NCBI GenBank assembly: GCA_950295325.1
Contig: OX485806.1
Span: 49,781,169-49,845,168, forward strand
DNA length: 64,000 nucleotides
DNA from: Polytrichum commune
Taxonomy: Eukaryota > Streptophyta > Polytrichopsida > Polytrichales > Polytrichaceae
Direction of reading: 5' to 3'
The translations under genes and the position numbers were made by a program. Every line of letters starts with the position of its first letter. The stretch's first letter is position 1. Under the pieces are notes generated by a model, which ran no database searches, was not told where the DNA came from, and saw only the letters and a list, made by a program, of their open reading frames with translations. This document shows, piece after piece, positions 1 to 11,341 of the stretch.

Positions 1-209
1 TGACGGGATGCCTTGGAGAGGTGCTCGTGAAAAACGCCCCGAATTTTTCTCCATGATTTTCTCCGTTCTCACGGACAATGATGACATTATCATGGATTGG
101 CAATGTGGTGTTGGTTTGTTCTTCATCTTCTTATTTTTCATGTCTTTGTTTTTTGATGTTTTACTTTCATTTGTATTTGTTCTATTTCCCATTCAATTTC
201 TTATCCTCA
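1..209. other. Unassigned left-edge sequence
   Basis: This short stretch before the first LTR-like start is pyrimidine-rich and contains an open frame of 68 codons with no recognisable motif. It is probably the edge of a repeat that continues outside the window. I see nothing else in it. Confidence 0.3.
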
Positions 210-1070
210 TGTGAGCCCAAACTCGGTGCTCACATGTGTCCTTGAGTTTAGTATTCCATAAAAATTTAGGCTTTGATATTATCTATTATTCAAAAACATA
301 AAAAGTATGGAACTTTGACTTTCAGTTGAAATTAAGCTCTAGACTAGAATGTTAGTGTTTTAAGTGCTAAATAGATTATAAAAGTAAATTAGGGATTAGG
401 TAGGCAGGTTTGTAAGAATTGAATTTAGTTTATTATTTCTTCAATATCACTAAAGAAATTTAATAAAAGTATGATATACATATATGTAGTTGTGAACTCC
501 ATGCAAGCCATGGCCACTCTAAATGTGCGTGGAAGAAATGTGTATTTCCATCCAGTAGTCAATGGAAACATCCAGTGGAACATGATTTGGCGTTTATTGA
601 GCCACGTGAAAAAACAATGGTCAAAATAACCATAGAAAAAAAATGACTACGGTTTTTTTTTGCCATGTTTTCTACTAGGGCATCCTTCATACATAGACAT
701 GGTGCAATTGTTTGATAATAGTCTCAAGTAGTGAATCTAAGAGTTGAAAAGTCATAGAATCTAAAGACCTATAATTTCCTATTGTTTCATTTTCCCAACC
801 TTTGGCAAAATTAAAAAGGCCACCTAGCAAGTATGTGAACCCTTAGAATGGTCCACCACTTCGTGGGATCATTTTTTGTTAGAATGATAGCATTAAAATT
901 TAGGGAAAATTTAGGGAAAATTTAGGGAAAATTAATAGTTAGCCAAGAAGAATGAAGGTGAAGTACTGAGGATTTTGGGCTTTCAACCGAAAGTAACAAA
1001 ATTCTAGTGAAGGGTAAGGTTGGTTAAAATGAAAACTAAGTAGTGCTAGAAAATAGCGAAGTAGAAAAAT
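210..1070 (+). repeat. LTR-like repeat, TGTGAGC family, copy 1
   Basis: The sequence begins TGTGAGC, followed after 11 bases by GCTCACA, so the terminus can fold into a hairpin. The same opening recurs at 6024 on the plus strand and at 16426 on the minus strand. The part from about 836 to 1070 is repeated in inverted orientation at 8595-8850 with many substitutions but clear collinearity. The right end is not resolved, so the end given is the last base with a recognisable copy elsewhere. It is probably a decayed LTR or solo LTR of a gypsy-type retroelement. Confidence 0.4.
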
Positions 1071-2239
1071 ATGCTAGCTAGTAAAAACTACAAGCTAAGC
1101 AAATGTTAGTAGATGCTAGCTAAGCAAGTATTAGTTGATGCTTGCTAAGAAAATATTAGTTAACTAGTTAATAGGGTCATACAAGACTATTGGAGGTATT
1201 TGGCATAAGAAGACGAAATCAACTTGAAGACTATTAAAGAAAAAATAAAATAAAAACAATGGCTACTTGTCCACTTGCCCCCTTGCCAACTCGATGACGA
1301 AAAATTAGAAATGTTCTAAGGCTCTCCGTCATAGCCACCTCGGCGAGAGGGTGACAACCTCAACCGGGAAAAAACCCCGAGCCAAAATTTTGGGAAAGAG
1401 TTCGAAGAATGAAGCCGGTGGCGGAGGGGTCCAACTCTTTTTGAGAGGGTTAAAAATCCCCTCTTCCCCTCTCAATCTCTCTCCACATTTTTTATTTTTT
1501 GAACGGCGAAGCCCTCTAGAATTGTAGTTAGAAGGAGAAACAACATTCTCATTCATTCAACATAGTTAGAATTCTTGAGAGAAGGTAATGTGTTTTTGAA
1601 AACACCCCTAAGTAGCTGTGCCACTTACAAGCAAGCGTAGTGCAAAAATTACAATTTAGCTTTCAAATTTTGAGTGAATGTAGTCTTTTATGTTAGCTTT
1701 CTAAAATATCTAATATTGTTAAAATGAGAGTTAGAGAGCACACGTTATGAGTGTTTGAATGAAGGTGTCTGAGCTGCCTCTTAAATTACAAGCACTGACT
1801 TTGCAAGCGCATAACTAAAACAAAAGTTATTCAATTGATTTGGTATTTAATTATGTTATAGGTCTTGTTATTAGCTTACTAGAATGTGCAAGCATGCTAT
1901 AATCTAATTTGATGTGTGAAACATATAAATGTTTTAATGAAGATGTTCTAGCTGCCTCTCAAACTATAAGTACTGATTTTGCAAGTGCATAACTAAAAGA
2001 GAAATGATGTTGTTGTTTTGATATTTGAATGGGTCATAGTTCTTGTTATTGGCTTTAAAGAAAGTATAAGTTTGTCACAATCTGATTTAAGGACTGAGAG
2101 TTATGAATGTTTGAATGAAGGTATCCCAGGTGCCTCCTAAAATATAAGAACTGACTTTGTAAGCTTATACCCGCAAGAAGAAGCATGCAATTGTTTTGAT
2201 ATTTGGGATAGTTGGAGATCTAATTTTAAGGTTTTAATA
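1071..2239. other. AT-rich repeat-derived DNA, no gene
   Basis: No coding frame with recognisable composition is present. Between about 1740 and 2170 there are three loosely similar segments, each with a phrase like 'gttTGAATGAAGGT' followed by 'gctgcctct', spaced roughly 180 bases apart. This suggests an old, diverged tandem duplication. Nothing else can be supported. Confidence 0.3.
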
Positions 2240-3345
2240 CATACCAACATCTCGGCTTTAACAATTTGAAATCTAGACCACATATACTGACACTACCACC
2301 CTCTCTTAACGGAGAGGGTCTTAGTTGCACCCAACCCCCTATGTCTTAAGTAGTTGAACGAGTTTCAAACATGGAATACATACCAACATCTCGGCTTTAA
2401 CAATTTGAAATCTGGCCCACATATACTGACACTACCACCCTCTCTGAACCGAGAGGGTCTAAGTTGCACCCAATCCCCTACCTCTTAACTAGGTGAAGGA
2501 GTATCAAACATGAAATACATACTAATATCTCGGCCTTAACAATCTAAAATCTAGCCCTAATATACTATCATTACCACCCTCTCGGAACCAAGAGGGTCTG
2601 AGTTGCACCCAATCCCCAACCTTCTAACTAAATCAAGGATTACAAACATTGGCTACAGAATAGCATCTCGGCCTCAACAATCAAAATCAGGTGTGAAGAT
2701 CCTACCCCCAACACCCTCTCGGAACCGATAGTGTGTCTATATGTTCCATCCTCTTACCTTGAAATTATTTTCAACCTAACCTAACTAATCAAGATTTGGC
2801 CTCCTTATACTACCAGAGTCCGTAACTTGCACATATTAGCTGCACCAATAATCATTCAACACATATAAACAACCTAGCTCAAACGATCAAAATCAAGTGT
2901 GGAGATCCTACCCCCTACATCCTCTCGGAAACGAGAGGGTCCCTACCAAGAGTTGGGGCCAAGTAAACATTTTCCCTTAGCCGGTAGGCGTAGAAGCCCC
3001 TAGGAACTTCAGACCATCATAACGTCCTCATACAATCTTTGATTCTAACAAGCGACCACTCCATTTTCATCTACGCTTCTGTAAGATGCCAATGGACTAC
3101 TCACTTGCCACATTCCGGCAAGTATTGAGGAAGTTATGCCTATTCAAAACTAGGGCCCATAGCAAAATCTGATGTGGGGATCCTACCCCTCCACCACCCT
3201 CTCGGAACCGAGAGGGTGTCTATATGACATATCATATACACAAACAAATACTTCACACATACATCAAACCTAAGTCCCAAAGCAAAATCTGATGTGGGGA
3301 TCCTACCCCTCCACCATCCTCTCAAAATCGAGAGGGTGTCTGTGA
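2240..3345. repeat. Tandem array carrying a CCCTCTCGG hairpin
   Basis: Units of about 139 bases carry the inverted repeat ACCCTCTCGG / CCGAGAGGGT with a 2-6 base loop. Hairpins start near 2298, 2437, 2576, 2713, 2919, 3196 and 3316. The first spacings are 139, 139 and 137, then the array becomes irregular (206, 277, 120). The last two copies are embedded in a second repeated phrase, GATGTGGGGATCCTACCCCT, which also occurs at about 3533 without the hairpin. Both arms co-vary only partly between copies: several are perfect and others have one or two mismatches. Confidence 0.8.
2937..3135 (-). repeat. Internal fragment of the chromovirus LTR family, inverted
   Basis: Read on the minus strand, this matches the middle of the LTRs at 26835-27807 and 43341-44336. 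Shared phrases include the 'cttggccccaactcttggta' stretch and the 'ttatgatggtctgaa' stretch, in the same order and spacing. Both LTR ends are missing. It sits directly between hairpin units, so the hairpin array and the LTR fragment have been mixed by later rearrangement. Confidence 0.65.
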
Positions 3346-4395
3346 CCTGATCCCCTTTCTTGGAAATATTTTCAAGCAACCAACTAAGCAAATTTTCCGT
3401 CCTAGTATAACCCCCTCCCCCTTCTAGACTTTTAGAGGAACAAATTTGACCCGACCCCCTTACTTGGACACATTAGATACACAAACAAAAACTTCACACA
3501 TACATCAAACCTAGGTGTTCCAAGCAAAACCTGATGTGGGGATCCTACCCGACCCCCGATATTGCACATATGAGCTACCTCATCAAGATTGCAGAATATG
3601 GTGTGCAGATCCTTCTTAAAATTGAATCCTCAGTGGATTTTTGTTGGTGGGTTTTTTTTCCTGGTGCTACGTACAAGGGCCGAGGCCGATTACTATACAA
3701 GAACCAAGGTTTCTTATAATAATGCGGGCAGGTGGGTGTCAAACCCATCGAGGCGCAAGTTACCCACTCAAGGTTCCTTCTTAATTTCGAGAGCCCTATC
3801 CATATGTTGTTTGTCCTATTGTTTGCGAGTTCTCTTCCATATGTAGAGAGAACAATTTCCTGTGTCATATTCCCATAAACCTAAATCTTGAAGTACCCCT
3901 TGTGCATATAACCTCTACGACAATCTTATTGTAATAATCAAATTCTCTCTTGTCTCCTCACGAGACCCGCTCTGATTAGAATTGTTGCGATGCTCGCTCT
4001 CTGCCATAAATGGTGTTTGTGAACCACTGTCTTCCCTTTCTTTGTCTATCGGTTGCAGATTCAACCCTCTTTTGTCCACTGTACACATTTTTTGCCAGTC
4101 AGATGGGGTCCCTCTTCCTTCTATGCACGTTTCCTCCTTCTTAAGTTCTCTTCGTTTCCTCTGTTTTGAATTGTTGAAACTCGTGCCTCCCTTTCTCTTC
4201 TTCCACTTCTTTCCTGGATCGATTGTGGAGACTGTATTGTGGTCTGGTTCCTTCATGTGTGCGTTCCAGTTCCCTTTTCTTGCTCTCTTTCATGCTCTCT
4301 ATTCTCTGGGCATCTCTCTACTTCACTCACAAAATGACCCTTCACCAACCTTGTACCAATGTTAAAGGTTTAGGGTTTACAATTGTCTGTTAGCC
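3346..4395. other. Repeat-derived DNA, no supported gene
   Basis: Open frames here (for example 3982-4365) have compositionally odd, Ser/Leu/Phe-rich translations on a pyrimidine-rich strand and no motif. The stretch may be the 5' flank of the decayed gene that follows. A third copy of the GATGTGGGGATCC phrase lies at about 3533. Confidence 0.3.
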
Positions 4396-5985
4396 GTGCC
4401 TCGTTTTCCTTATTTGGATTTTTTTTCTTATTCGTCCCTCTCTATGTCCATGGCTTCCTCATCCACTGTGCCATGTGTGTCAGAAATGGTTCAGCTCCGT
4501 GCCAATGGCGTCGGGATACCCTTTTTTTTCCCCATAGATGTGAACGGATTTGCATCTGTCTCTTCCCTTCACCTTAGTATCATGTGTTTGTTGCAAGATA
4601 GTACAATATGGGTCGAACGCGAGATTTATGATAATGTTATTTCTCTGTTGTCATTGATCATGCGTGAGAATTCTAGGGTTGCCGACAACGGATCATCAGT
4701 GTGGGAACTTTGCGCTGGTAAATAGAAAGTGTACAGACTCCCATATTCTTGCACAAATGTATCCACGAAAATCCGTACCCCTCCCCATTCCTCCTCTTCC
4801 ACTTTAAACAGTCCTCCTGTGGTCAAAGTTAAGATTGAACCTGGTATACACACTGTCATACATCTTTTAGATTCCTCCGATGGTGATGAGCCCCCTCTAT
4901 CCACTCCCATTCTCAAGCCATCCTCCCTCAATTCCCCTTTTTGACCCCCCCTCCCAAACCCTGCATTTGCATACTTCAGTGTCTACGTACTTTGGCTTCT
5001 ATGCCTGATAGGAAAAACATGCTTAAGAAGCTAGATTATGACACTCTGAAAATTATGGAGGTGAATTTCCTTCCGCCTTGCTTTGATGGTAATCAGATGT
5101 TTGTCCTCCCCCCCGTTGGTGTCTCATCCTCTCATACAAAGGCCAAGTCCATGGACGGCATGGACAAACGCTACGACGGCCATGTCTAGACCAAAACCCA
5201 AACCACCAACATTAGCAATGACTTAGGCCTTGCTTTTTGTTCGTCCACCTGCGTTGGCCACCTCGAGTGCTATAATCCTTATTGCGACTACCTCCAACGT
5301 GTTCATCGTACCTCCTCAGTCAATGATATTGAATTTGATGGATTCACCAAAGCGCCCTTTTCCGTTGGTGGTCCTGTGCCTACCTTCTCCACCCTAGTGT
5401 GTAGGATCTGTAAGGAGCCTCCCAGTTGCATTGCTCTATGCCACGCCAAAATCTTCTACGTCCACGGCAATGACACCACTTAGCGTGTGTGTATTCATTT
5501 GGGCTACCATCGGCACCCCGTCAAGGTTGGCAACTGTAGAGATAGCCGCAAGCGCATCGACGCCTTCATTGAGGAGCATGTCAAGAGAATGCCCCAAGCC
5601 ACTCATAGCAAAATCGTTCTTGAAGCCAACAAAGATCTTGTGGATGAGTTCCTCCTTCATAATGATAGTGACCCTCATTAGCTTCTTTCGTTGCAAGAAC
5701 TTGAGCCCGTTTTTTATCGGTGCGTGGAGTTGAATTCCCCCCACCTCCGAAACAAGGTTACAACCTTCAAATACTTACGTAGGTTGGGAGTTATGGATGG
5801 CATCGCCAAGCTTAAAGGTGTCAACACTTGGGCCTATGTCCAGTGGAATCAATTCCCAGGCCAGGGTGACGAGATGGACAAAGTTTTCGTTTTCAAGATG
5901 TCCGAGGTCAGCCCTGGTAGTGGGGTCAACTTGGTTAAGTGCATGCAACCTGGCGGGGATCTGCAAGCGACAATTTTCTTGCAGC
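4396..5985 (+). pseudogene. Decayed transposase-like gene, 3' truncated
   Basis: A protein can be followed over about 530 codons with little damage. The first part (4396-4940) is in one frame and the rest (4941 to about 5985) in another, so there is one frameshift near 4935. In-frame stops lie near 4723, 5187, 5479 and 5679. Seen in the translation: a Ser/Thr-rich N-terminal half with a KVKIEPG phrase, then a Cys/His-rich block (near 5240-5290 and 5398-5540, with CRICKEPPSC and HLGYHRHPVKVGNC), then a charged, regular segment ending FVFKMSEVSPGSG and MQPGGDLQ. The coding signal then stops at a junction with the flank of the next LTR. I do not recognise the family with certainty. The composition and repeat setting suggest a lineage-expanded transposase-like protein. 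Function is not claimed. Confidence 0.5.
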
Positions 5986-6023
5986 AAGAGATTCTGGATC
6001 CATCCCCTGATGGTCGCCAGTTA

Positions 6024-7705
6024 TGTGAGCCTAATATGGTGCTCACATTTCAATTTAACCTTTATAACATTTTAATAGAAGCTAGAAAGTTCTAGAGTTT
6101 TAAATGTTAAAGGGATTTAAGTTTTACATGAAACTGTGTGAAATGTAAGGGAAAAGGCCAAAAACAAGTAATTAGTTAATTAGATTTTATGTGACACATA
6201 AAATTTATGTTAGGATTATGGGTGTCGGGCTTAAAAAATATTGTTGGTTTCGGATTCGGGGTCTCCCGTTTAAGGAAGGGGGTCTTGTTTTGAAGGGATG
6301 AGGTAGTTGGATTTCCGGGGTGCCCAGGAGAGGGGTCCGGCAAGTCTAGGGGCCTCCTCTCTCATTTTCTCTCACTTCACCAAACACCAAAAACAAAGAG
6401 CGGCGACAATGGGGCAGAGCCCTTGCCAGATTTTTGATTCGGGATTTAGCATTCACCATACAAGGCCAACAAGGTGCTGGTTGTGGGTGTCGTAGATTGG
6501 GCAGGAGAAAATTACAATCTCCAGCTCCTGAATTCAGAAGTGCCAATCTGGATCTGAGGTGTTCGAACCGTGGCTTGCTAGCTGGGGTTGCTACACAAAG
6601 GGTGAAGACCCTACCAGATTAAGTGGCGGAATCGTTGCAATCAAAGTGGCGATAGGGAGCTGGTTGCCAATGAGGGAAAGGTCGGCAAAGGCCAATGCAG
6701 GGTCAGGAATCGCCGTGAGGTATTGCGGTTACAACTCTATCGGGAGGCTCTCTCCTCCAATGGCCAAGCTGGGTGGAGAAATTAGCACTTGTGTGTCGAA
6801 GAAATGCAGGAGGGCCAGATCGACACTCATTCATGTTGAATTCCAGCTGCTTAAGGTAACAATTAAGGCACTAATCCCACGCAATTGTGAAGGTGTTGAG
6901 AGCTAAATAAGTGAGTTTTGGGAGGGAGATCGCCCTGGTCCAGTGCATCTACACAAGGCTCTCCTCTGAAAAAGTGGTTAATTCGGAGGAGCAATTCACC
7001 TCAGGGCATTTTGCCGCAGTGAATTGAAGCATGCATGGGCTCTTCCGAGAATGCAGCAACACGGGACGGGAGTTGATCCCTTGGGTGTATACTGAGGCAG
7101 AGGTGAAGCCGTTCAAGGCGAGGGGAAGATAGCTAGGAGTTGGGCTCGCAGCTACCAAGAGGATTCGGGGAGGTAGAGAGGCATTTTTCCAGCGAAGCTG
7201 CTGTCTGCACTCGGTGGGCGCCATGGGTGAACTGGGCCTCTTCGAGGATGAGTGCAACTGATGTAGATCAACACCACTCTGTACCTAGGCAGAGTACTGG
7301 AGCTGCTAGTCGGAAGATCAGGACTGAAGGGTGGCAGTTGAGGTTCTGGGAGTTGGGTTAAGGCCATCCACTTAACATGCTAGAGCATTGGATAATTAAT
7401 TAGGGAGGCCAACTTAGGTGTAGCGTAGGAGTTAGCATTGTGCTAAATTATGTTAGGAAAAACTTGTGGGAATGTGTTGATAGGGTGGTGTGTTTGGAAC
7501 TCAACTAGTGAACGTGTAAATATATTTCACGCGGGAGAAGGGCATTTTTTAATGTTTGTAACCTGGTTTCTCTTGAAGTAAAATTGTGGCGTGGCATGGA
7601 TACCTCTGGTGCCTCAATGCTGAGTTCAATGGGAAGAGGAGGTAATTAAGTACGTGTGAATCATAGGCTCTCACCCAGACTACGACGCTTAAGGGTGGGG
7701 GTTTA
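6024..7705 (+). repeat. LTR-like repeat, TGTGAGC family, copy 2
   Basis: It starts TGTGAGC with a partner GCTCACA ten bases later. The 35-40 bases just upstream (ending 'GATGGTCGCC' plus a few bases) match those just upstream of the inverted copy at 16426, so both keep the same internal-LTR junction. Near 7650-7705 the sequence around 'gacgcttaag' matches the inverted copy near 14590, so at least about 1.7 kb is LTR. Open frames inside (for example 6559-6906) are not supported as genes. No paired second LTR of the same element can be shown. Confidence 0.55.
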
Positions 7706-7781
7706 TGGTTGACATTCGATCCTTCAATGGACGACGATGCGGCGATAATCCTTTCATCCTCTCGCGAAAAGACAAAGACCT

Positions 7782-8138
7782 CTAAGATTCGCCTACCACC
7801 TTGACCTCCTGCTCCGTGTCAATTGATTTGTCTTCATTCAAATCAGCCGCATTATTTGCCTCGCTATTCATGCACCTTGTGGCGTCCTTCTCCTGCATAT
7901 CCGCTCGTATTTTATCATATTTTGCATATTGTTTATGCTCCTCCTGCATCCTCCACCTCCAGGCTTGTATGGACTGCAAAAATGGAGTCAGCTCATAGTT
8001 AATACTATATCGATTTCCAGCACCTCTGTCATGTTCCGGCGATGGATTAAAAGGAACATGCGGATCTCCTAGACTTCTAATCTCCTTCTTCCATCCTAAG
8101 CCAACAAACATATCTCTCTCCTCTCCCATTGTATGCAT
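7782..8138 (-). CDS. Small hypothetical ORF or exon fragment (118 aa)
   Basis: The translation is hydrophilic and compositionally protein-like. It has an aromatic/basic stretch (QSIQAWRWRMQEEHKQYAKY), several Asp/Glu/Asn-rich segments, and an acidic tail ending in EQEVKVVGES. I do not recognise a domain. The flanks are repeat DNA and no neighbouring exon was found. It could be a captured host exon, part of a retroelement Gag region, or a chance frame. The start is uncertain because two Met codons (first and fourth residues) are possible. Confidence 0.3.
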   Translation of the reverse strand: MHTMGEERDMFVGLGWKKEIRSLGDPHVPFNPSPEHDRGAGNRYSINYELTPFLQSIQAWRWRMQEEHKQYAKYDKIRADMQEKDATRCMNSEANNAADLNEDKSIDTEQEVKVVGES

Positions 8139-8594
8139 GTGTATCTACATTCATATTGGGTATGAGTGTAAATTATGTCCTCATATATATTTAGCTCAAG
8201 ATAATCTCTTCGACCACAAACAATAATTGTTGCACTCCAAGCTTTAGAGTTGACTCACCCATAGGACAAAGACAAAAGTGATGGAATAAAAACAAAGCAA
8301 GTTGGTTGCCCTTTCTATTTCGATTGACTCATTCTTCAATTATACCAATCTCAAAAAAATCATTTTCATTTATTCTTTCTTGGGATCATCCTTGGTTTTA
8401 ATCAATAACTTATATATTATATTACAATTTAGCTATCATTTTAGCACTTAACAGTTTCTAAACTTAATGAGACCATTTCAAATTCGTGGCATTTTTATTT
8501 AATTTAAGACCTATACATTCCACGGAAATATATCATATTTTTTACTATTTTTGGGAGAATCTAAAATATTGTGACTATATATACGAATCTTTTT
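8139..8594. other. AT-rich spacer, nothing recognised
   Basis: No coding frame, repeat pair or structural element could be supported here. Confidence 0.3.
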
Positions 8595-8850
8595 AAAAAT
8601 ATTTCTAAATATTTTTCTACTTTGCTATTTTCTAGCACTACTAGTTTTTATTTTGGCCAACCTTACCCTTCACTAGATTTTTATTTCTTCCGGTTGAAGG
8701 CCCAAAGTCCTCGGTAATTCACCTTCCTTCTTCTAGACTAAATGCTAAATGAGCTAATTTTCCCTAATTTTCCTATCAATTCTAAATTTTAATACTAGCA
8801 TCTTAACTAAAAGTGATCCCACGAAGTGGTGGACCACTCTAGGGATTCAC
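8595..8850 (-). repeat. Inverted diverged copy of 836-1070
   Basis: Read on the minus strand, this follows 836-1070 almost base for base with scattered differences and small indels. Shared landmarks are the 'gtggtccaccacttcgtggg' stretch, the repeated 'ttagggaaaatt' motif, 'gaaggtgaa', and 'gtgaagggtaaggttgg'. This shows that the TGTGAGC-family material was inserted at least twice in opposite orientation. Confidence 0.7.
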
Positions 8851-10741
8851 ACAACCCAACAAGAACAAAGACTAACCCTATGGGCTTTTAAATGAACAAC
8901 ATGCTCTGTTTTTTAAAATTTATCTTGTCTGTCTTGTAATTTTTATTTTTTTTCCATTTCTATTTGAAAATACAATAGCATCAGCCCTAGAAACCACCCA
9001 CTATGTAGTTAAATATCATATTTACTATCACTAATGAAATTTGTCTTCTTGAATATTAATTGCAAACTGCCCCATATAGTTTTATCAATAGTATATGTTA
9101 TCCCAATAATATCCATCACCCGTTTTCAAAAAATCTTCACATTGTAAACTTCATGTTGTAATTATTGCCACTTTCTAATTTCATTCTTTGCCAAATTTTG
9201 ATCATTGATCACAATATGTATGTACTAAAGAAATGGTAGGATGCAAAATATACAAAACAAAAATGTGTCAAAGTTCACTGGGATATCAGAAATGATAGAC
9301 TTACCCTGGAGATAGGGGCACTACAAAAGTTGCCACGGTGCCATAAAACATCATACAACACATCATATTTCAGGCATTTCCAACTTCAAACCCCTAGTCA
9401 CAAAGAAACCATCTCCAACCTTTATTAAACAACTTCAGCCTCAATCCCATGCCCATTGCCGCCACAACTTCCATTCTTCCCAACCCAAGAACTGGGTACT
9501 AATATTTTAATCCCTTGAAGAGAAAAAAACTCATCCAGAATTTTGAATTTATGGAGGCATTTCAATATCATGCAAAGAAATTCTTACTTACCTTTTGCAC
9601 TTACATTGATGCTTTAATTCTTTGTAAACATAGATTGCTCAAAAAAAAGATTGGCCTAAACGTTTGGCCAGGCATCTGGGTGGTACTTGATAGCTACACG
9701 CTTCCCCTCCGTATCTATAAGCATAACCATTTTTGTCAACAACGTAGAAACTTGCACAACCAATTGGCCTCGAGGTCACGCACAACTGCATCTCAAAGAA
9801 CTGACACACATGATTGTTGCATCTTGAACTTACACCACAATTTCAACAAATGAGGAAAAAATTAGGAGCATTGACTCAGTCACCTACATGCAAAAACAAC
9901 AATTATGACCTAAGACAAGACACAAAAATAATGTGCATTTTGAGAGCACCAAAAAACATCATTGCCAAGCCTCCAAAAGAAGTCTCCTTCAACCTCACTG
10001 TGCAACTTGCCGACCGCAACGATCACCTCTCTGAGAAAACCACAACGCAATAGTGAGTGCGCTCACAACTGCAAGCGAATCCCCACATCAAGAGATACTT
10101 GACTACCGACACAACGGCCTAGAACAAGAGGATGCATCATCGAAGCTCATGATCCCACCATAACCGGAATTCATGTGGCCGTTGCATCCACTCTCCGTCA
10201 CATTGCCAAAAAAAAAGACCACACTAAACTGAGCTTCCTAAGGAGACACATTACACTTCTCATAACAAAAATGAAGCGACCTCATTCACAAGACTACTAG
10301 CTAACGTGATCTAGAGGCAAATGAGATAGAAATACAACAAGGCAACAAGAAATACAGCAAGGCAACAAGGCAACAAGGCAAAGGAAACAAAAGAAAAATA
10401 AAATTATTTGAATGAGTAACTAGCAATCTAAAGGACTTAGGGTGATCTGAAGGCAATCTGAAGGAGACAAGAACAAAAAAATGTTGCGAAAGGAGGGGAA
10501 TGATAGTGGACCTACATGGGCGGGCTTTTCCTCAGACTACGTAGGGACATGCTTCGTGGAGTAGGCTTCATGATGCTCTTTAAAAATAGGATAGGTCCCT
10601 AGGTAGAGGCAATAATGACAAAATCAAGGGGGAGTGGGAATGACAAGGATTTGGCCCCATCATTGTTGGGGGTTGCAAGGAAGCCACGATTCAAATCGCC
10701 CCAACTAAGTAAACAAATTTGCCAGCCCCAACAATGATGGA
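8851..10741. other. Intergenic DNA without supported genes
   Basis: Translations of the longer frames (for example 9515-9853 and 9814-10053) show no motif and are not supported. A short microsatellite-like run of 'aaggcaac' units lies near 10340-10385. A CACTACAAAAG string occurs near 9309 but no matching inverted end was found. Confidence 0.3.
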
Positions 10742-10862
10742 GTGTAAGTTACGGGTAGGGAGTTGCACATCTAGGGTGGAGATTAATTTGGGCAATTATG
10801 GAATGTGGGCTACAGGCAGGGGGTTGCACATCAACGGTGGAGATTAACCCGGGCAGCTGGGA
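10742..10862 (+). repeat. Two-copy tandem repeat of about 64 bp
   Basis: Two adjacent units share 'gggttgcacatc', 'ggtggagattaa' and 'gggca' in order, offset by about 64 bases. The second copy differs at several positions. No function is apparent. Confidence 0.55.
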
Positions 10863-11341
10863 TTTGGGATTTCGGCAGCGGACATGCCCATAACTTCTCA
10901 TCTCCATCCCTTTCCCTTCACCATCCCTGTCATCCCCGTCCATGTCACCCTCGCCTATAGTTCTAGTTTTTTGCCTTCCCTCTCCTTCGCCTCCAGGTCA
11001 TTTTTTAATATTTTTATGTGTTTTGCCTTTAGATCCTATCCACTTGGTAGTCTTGTCAGTGGGCATGGCATTTTTGGCGGTGTGACGGAGAGGCATGCAA
11101 GGGCCAAAAGGGTTTTGATCATGGTGGCGTCGTGAGCTTGCATGATGCATCTTCTTGTTTGGGGCAACTATGTTTGGAGATGGGTTGCTCCTACAGCGCG
11201 GGTTCATTTGCATTTTTTAGCGTACTCATTATTGCATCATGGTGTCAAATAATAGGAATAATGGGGAAAAAATCAAGAAAATGTGAATGTCATGTGGTTG
11301 GCCATGCAATGGAAGCCAGGGTGTGGCCTTCCATTTGGCAG
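10863..11341. other. Spacer, nothing recognised
   Basis: Only short frames with no motif are present. Confidence 0.25.

Noticed and set aside
3982-4365. ORF of 127 codons as a gene
   Set aside because: It is a Ser/Leu/Phe-rich translation of pyrimidine-rich DNA without motifs, and frames on the opposite strand are equally long.
9300-10300. CACTACAAAAG near 9309 as the end of a CACTA transposon
   Set aside because: No matching inverted terminus, target duplication or transposase was found.
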